Source: Desarmillaria ectypa
Taxonomy: Eukaryota; Basidiomycota; Agaricomycetes; Agaricales; Physalacriaceae
DNA length: 64,000 nucleotides
Assembly (NCBI GenBank): GCA_030407005.1
Contig: JAUDYN010000008.1
Span: forward strand, 1,302,001 to 1,366,000
Direction: 5' to 3'
This document shows positions 61,442 through 64,000 of this stretch, in pieces; the first letter of the stretch is position 1; the number at the start of each line of letters is the position of its first letter. A program made the translations under genes and the position numbers. The notes below the pieces were generated by a model. It searched no databases, was not told where the DNA came from, and saw only the letters and a program-made list of their open reading frames with translations.

Positions 61442-64000
61442 ATGGGGGACGATACCAAGCGCTCCAAGCACAAACACTCGCATGATAATGATACCGAGCG
61501 GCACAGCAAGAAGAGACATAAACACGATGATGACAGAAGACACAAGAAAAAGCGGAAACATGGAGAGAATAAGGGAACAAAGATTTTAGATGAGGGTTCA
61601 GGAGATGAGGATATGTGGGTAGAGAAGAACATTGACATGGACGGGGAACGGGTAAGGCTGATAACTCCTGGCCGTTCATTTTCTGAACTGTTGACAGCCT
61701 CTGGCGACGGATATTCCGACTGCAGAAAGCTTGAAGTTGACTTCGTCTGCGACAGCTGGGTCATCTAGTTCTGCTTTCCAGCCCCTGATACCTACAGAAA
61801 CTGCCCTCAAACGAGATGACTGGATGTTGGAAGAACCAGCTGCTCAGGCTTCGTCGTCTCGTATTCAACTGCAAGACGACGAAAACTTCATGGAAGATTA
61901 TGGGGAAGCTTCCGGAAGCCGAAGAACACTTGGTGGTGGAGTAGATTTCTTCTCTAACTTTGGCACAGACGTCCGCAAAAAGAATCCGCAACCTAACAGA
62001 CCTGATCCAGACAAGGCAAGTTTCATTCAATTAACACCCAGGCGTATTTATTTATGCAATATCGTGAAGCCGGCCATCAGCTCAAGGGAGCTCAATACAA
62101 TTCTCAGAGAAGGCAAATCTATCGACAACTCTCCGGCTCCTGCCCCCAAAGCAAATGTTCCAGGAGGTCCTGGATCACAGTGGAGGATGATCCGGCTTCG
62201 ACGCGTCTTCGAAACCGCCGAAGAGGAAGGACTACCCGTTGAACAAGTGGCAATGGATCGCTTCGGCTCATTGGAGGCATTTGAGGAAGCTAAAGAAGAG
62301 CGACGAATATTGGATGAACGAGAAGGTAAGCGACCAGATCGAGCCGCTGGCTCTGAGCGGCGTGGTAGGTCCGAGGGGGAGAAAAGAATAATGTTCAACG
62401 ACATTGGCGGAAGTGGTGCATCCAGTCGCAGCTCTTCCTTCCGTCGACCAGGTGGTCACGCTGATAGCACGCCGTCTACACCAACTCCAGGCGGACATCC
62501 CCCGGTTAATCGACGATTGGACAGCCTTCGTCTGCCCTCACAGGCTGCATCCCCCTTGCAACAATCTCAGACACCCATACCGTCGGTGTTGACTCCACCC
62601 TCGAGGGTTCGCGGTGCCTCGTCACGAGGGCTGTCGCCCTCTTCCTTGAATAAATTGCAGGCGAAGGTCCTCCGTGCAAAGCTGATGGGTGCAGCTGATG
62701 CTGAGGAGCTGGAGAAGGAGTATGAGACTGCTTCTAAGGCGATGTATCGCAGCGACGAGGGAGGTGCCGTACGGACGAAGGTCGAGGTGTTGCCCACTCT
62801 GGATGGGCAGGGTCGGTTGTATGACGTTGGGCATGGCAAAAATGATGAAGCTGCCATTTTACCTGGGAACCGTAAAAAGAAGGAAAAGGTCGGTCTGCAT
62901 TCTCGTTTTCACTTGGACTGCTTTAACCTTTTGCCTTAGGTCGAAACAAGAGATCCCAAAACTGGCGACTTGGTCAGGATCAATGCGGATGATGACTCAA
63001 CAACTTTGGGTGAGATGCTGCGGCAAGAGAAGTTTGGTGGTGGTATGTCAGACCAAAAGAACTTGGACGCTCAGTTTGCCCGTGCCATCATGGGAGATGG
63101 CAAATTCCAGGTAGAGCGCTCTCTCTTCCCTTAGGCCAGTCACTTGATCATTTTCTAGAATGACCTTGACTATATGGACGAAAACGTGGAAAAGCTCAGT
63201 CGACAGAAGATGCGTTCAGATGCTATGAAGCGCCAGTTTGCTATCAACGGTACATACGCTTCGCTGGGAGGAGACTCTGAAGGTTGACTGTGACTCATAG
63301 ACTATAAGCGCACCCAGCAAGTCCTCGCTACGTGTCATTTTTGCTTCGGAGAGGACGATTCGCCTCCCAAAGCACCCGTTATTGCGATGGGAACACGGGC
63401 ATATCTTTCTTGCACCACGAACGAGGAGCTAGTCAAGGGCCACTGTCTGATAGTGCCAATACAACATCATTTAACAATGCTAGATGGAGATGACGACGTG
63501 TGGGACGAAGTTAGGGTTTGTCTTACTTTTTTTTCTTCGTTGCTATTCTCCCTCATTATGCTCCTTACTAGAACTTCATGAAATGTCTGATGCGTATGTT
63601 TGCCGAGGACGAGCAGGGTGTCCTATTCTATGAAACGGTCATTTCGTTGAAGAAACAAAAACACACCTGTATTGAATGCGTCCCTCTGCCTTGGAACCAA
63701 TATGACCTCATCCCAGGCTACTTCAAGGTATACAAGCAACTCTCAATCGCCGTCAGAGTACACTAACAAGATTTTAGGAATCAATACTGACGTCGGAGGC
63801 TGAATGGTCGCAACATAAGAAGTTGATTGACTTTTCCAGGCGACCAGGTGGTTTCCGACGCGCGATGGTTCCCAATCTGCCCTACTTCATGGTTCAGTTT
63901 GACCATAAAGGAGACAAGGGATACGGACACGTCATCGAAGGTGTCAGTGATGATGCTGATGGAGAAGAAGGCATTGATGAAGGGGAGAAAGGTTCTGGGG
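61442..64000 (+). CDS. CWF19: Cwf19/CWF19L2 splicing factor (3' end cut by window)
   Basis: Starts MGDDTKRSKHKHSHDNDTER, a basic SR/HK-rich head, then KRDDWMLEEPAAQ and GGVDFFSNFGTDVRKKNPQP. A long disordered middle contains QWRMIRLRRVFETAEEEGLP and EERRILDEREGKRPDR. The C-terminal CwfJ domains follow: KNLDAQFARAIMGDGKF, then CHFCFGEDDSPPKAPVIAMG (C-x2-C zinc residues), GHCLIVPIQHHLTMLDGDDD (HIT-like) and GGFRRAMVPNLPYFMVQFDH. The family works late in splicing, in lariat release with Dbr1/Drn1. The frame is still open at the window end, so the last part is missing. Divergent from POLA2 over 192 bp. Confidence 0.92.

Overview
The window is nuclear DNA of a basidiomycete fungus, most likely an agaricomycete. 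Genes are dense and cut by many short introns (mostly 45-65 nt, GT-AG, a few apparently GC-AG). The DUF6533 and DUF6534 seven-helix families of mushroom-forming fungi are present, as are fungal-type PKC, DASH and CWF19 genes. I saw no prokaryotic, organellar or viral gene, no CRISPR array, and no tRNA or rRNA gene. About 32 protein-coding genes are supported. The last one, CWF19, runs off the right edge. Exon borders are my own readings from splice signals, frame and family similarity.

Layout. 1-13 kb: a DUF6533 membrane protein divergent from a single-span membrane protein, an F-box/LRR protein, the spindle-checkpoint kinase Mps1 divergent from a 2-oxoglutarate/Fe(II) oxygenase, and a DUF6534 membrane protein. 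13.5-20.3 kb: a protein with the whole non-kinase part of PLK4 (cryptic polo box and PB3) but no kinase domain in front, a hemerythrin-like gene with a frame break, RPS19, and a second F-box protein. 20.8-30.2 kb: a broken orphan gene, a borealin-type protein, a SEC14-like protein, a small Ser/Arg-rich protein, a zinc-knuckle protein divergent from a nucleotidyltransferase-like protein, and V-ATPase subunit c divergent from mitochondrial uL6. 31-43 kb: an MFS drug transporter with two bad exon joints, a Sen1-type helicase, translin and SGF29. 43.7-51.2 kb: an acidic conserved protein divergent from an Hsp20 with a heat-shock element, a Dpb3/POLE4-like histone-fold protein, a WD40 protein and DAD1. 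51.3-64 kb: Pkc1 divergent from an acidic orphan, endosulfine (Igo1), DNA polymerase alpha subunit B, and Cwf19.

Several genes act in mitosis or replication (Mps1, borealin, DAD1, the PLK4-like protein, endosulfine, POLA2, histone-fold protein). They are not an operon and their closeness may be chance. Many neighbours share short divergent promoters (about 100-310 bp). The most striking item is the kinase-less PLK4-type polo-box gene at about 13.5-15.75 kb. Next are a 6-nt microexon carrying part of the 2-oxoglutarate-binding motif of the oxygenase, a telomere-repeat palindrome just upstream of DAD1, and three apparent GC-AG introns.
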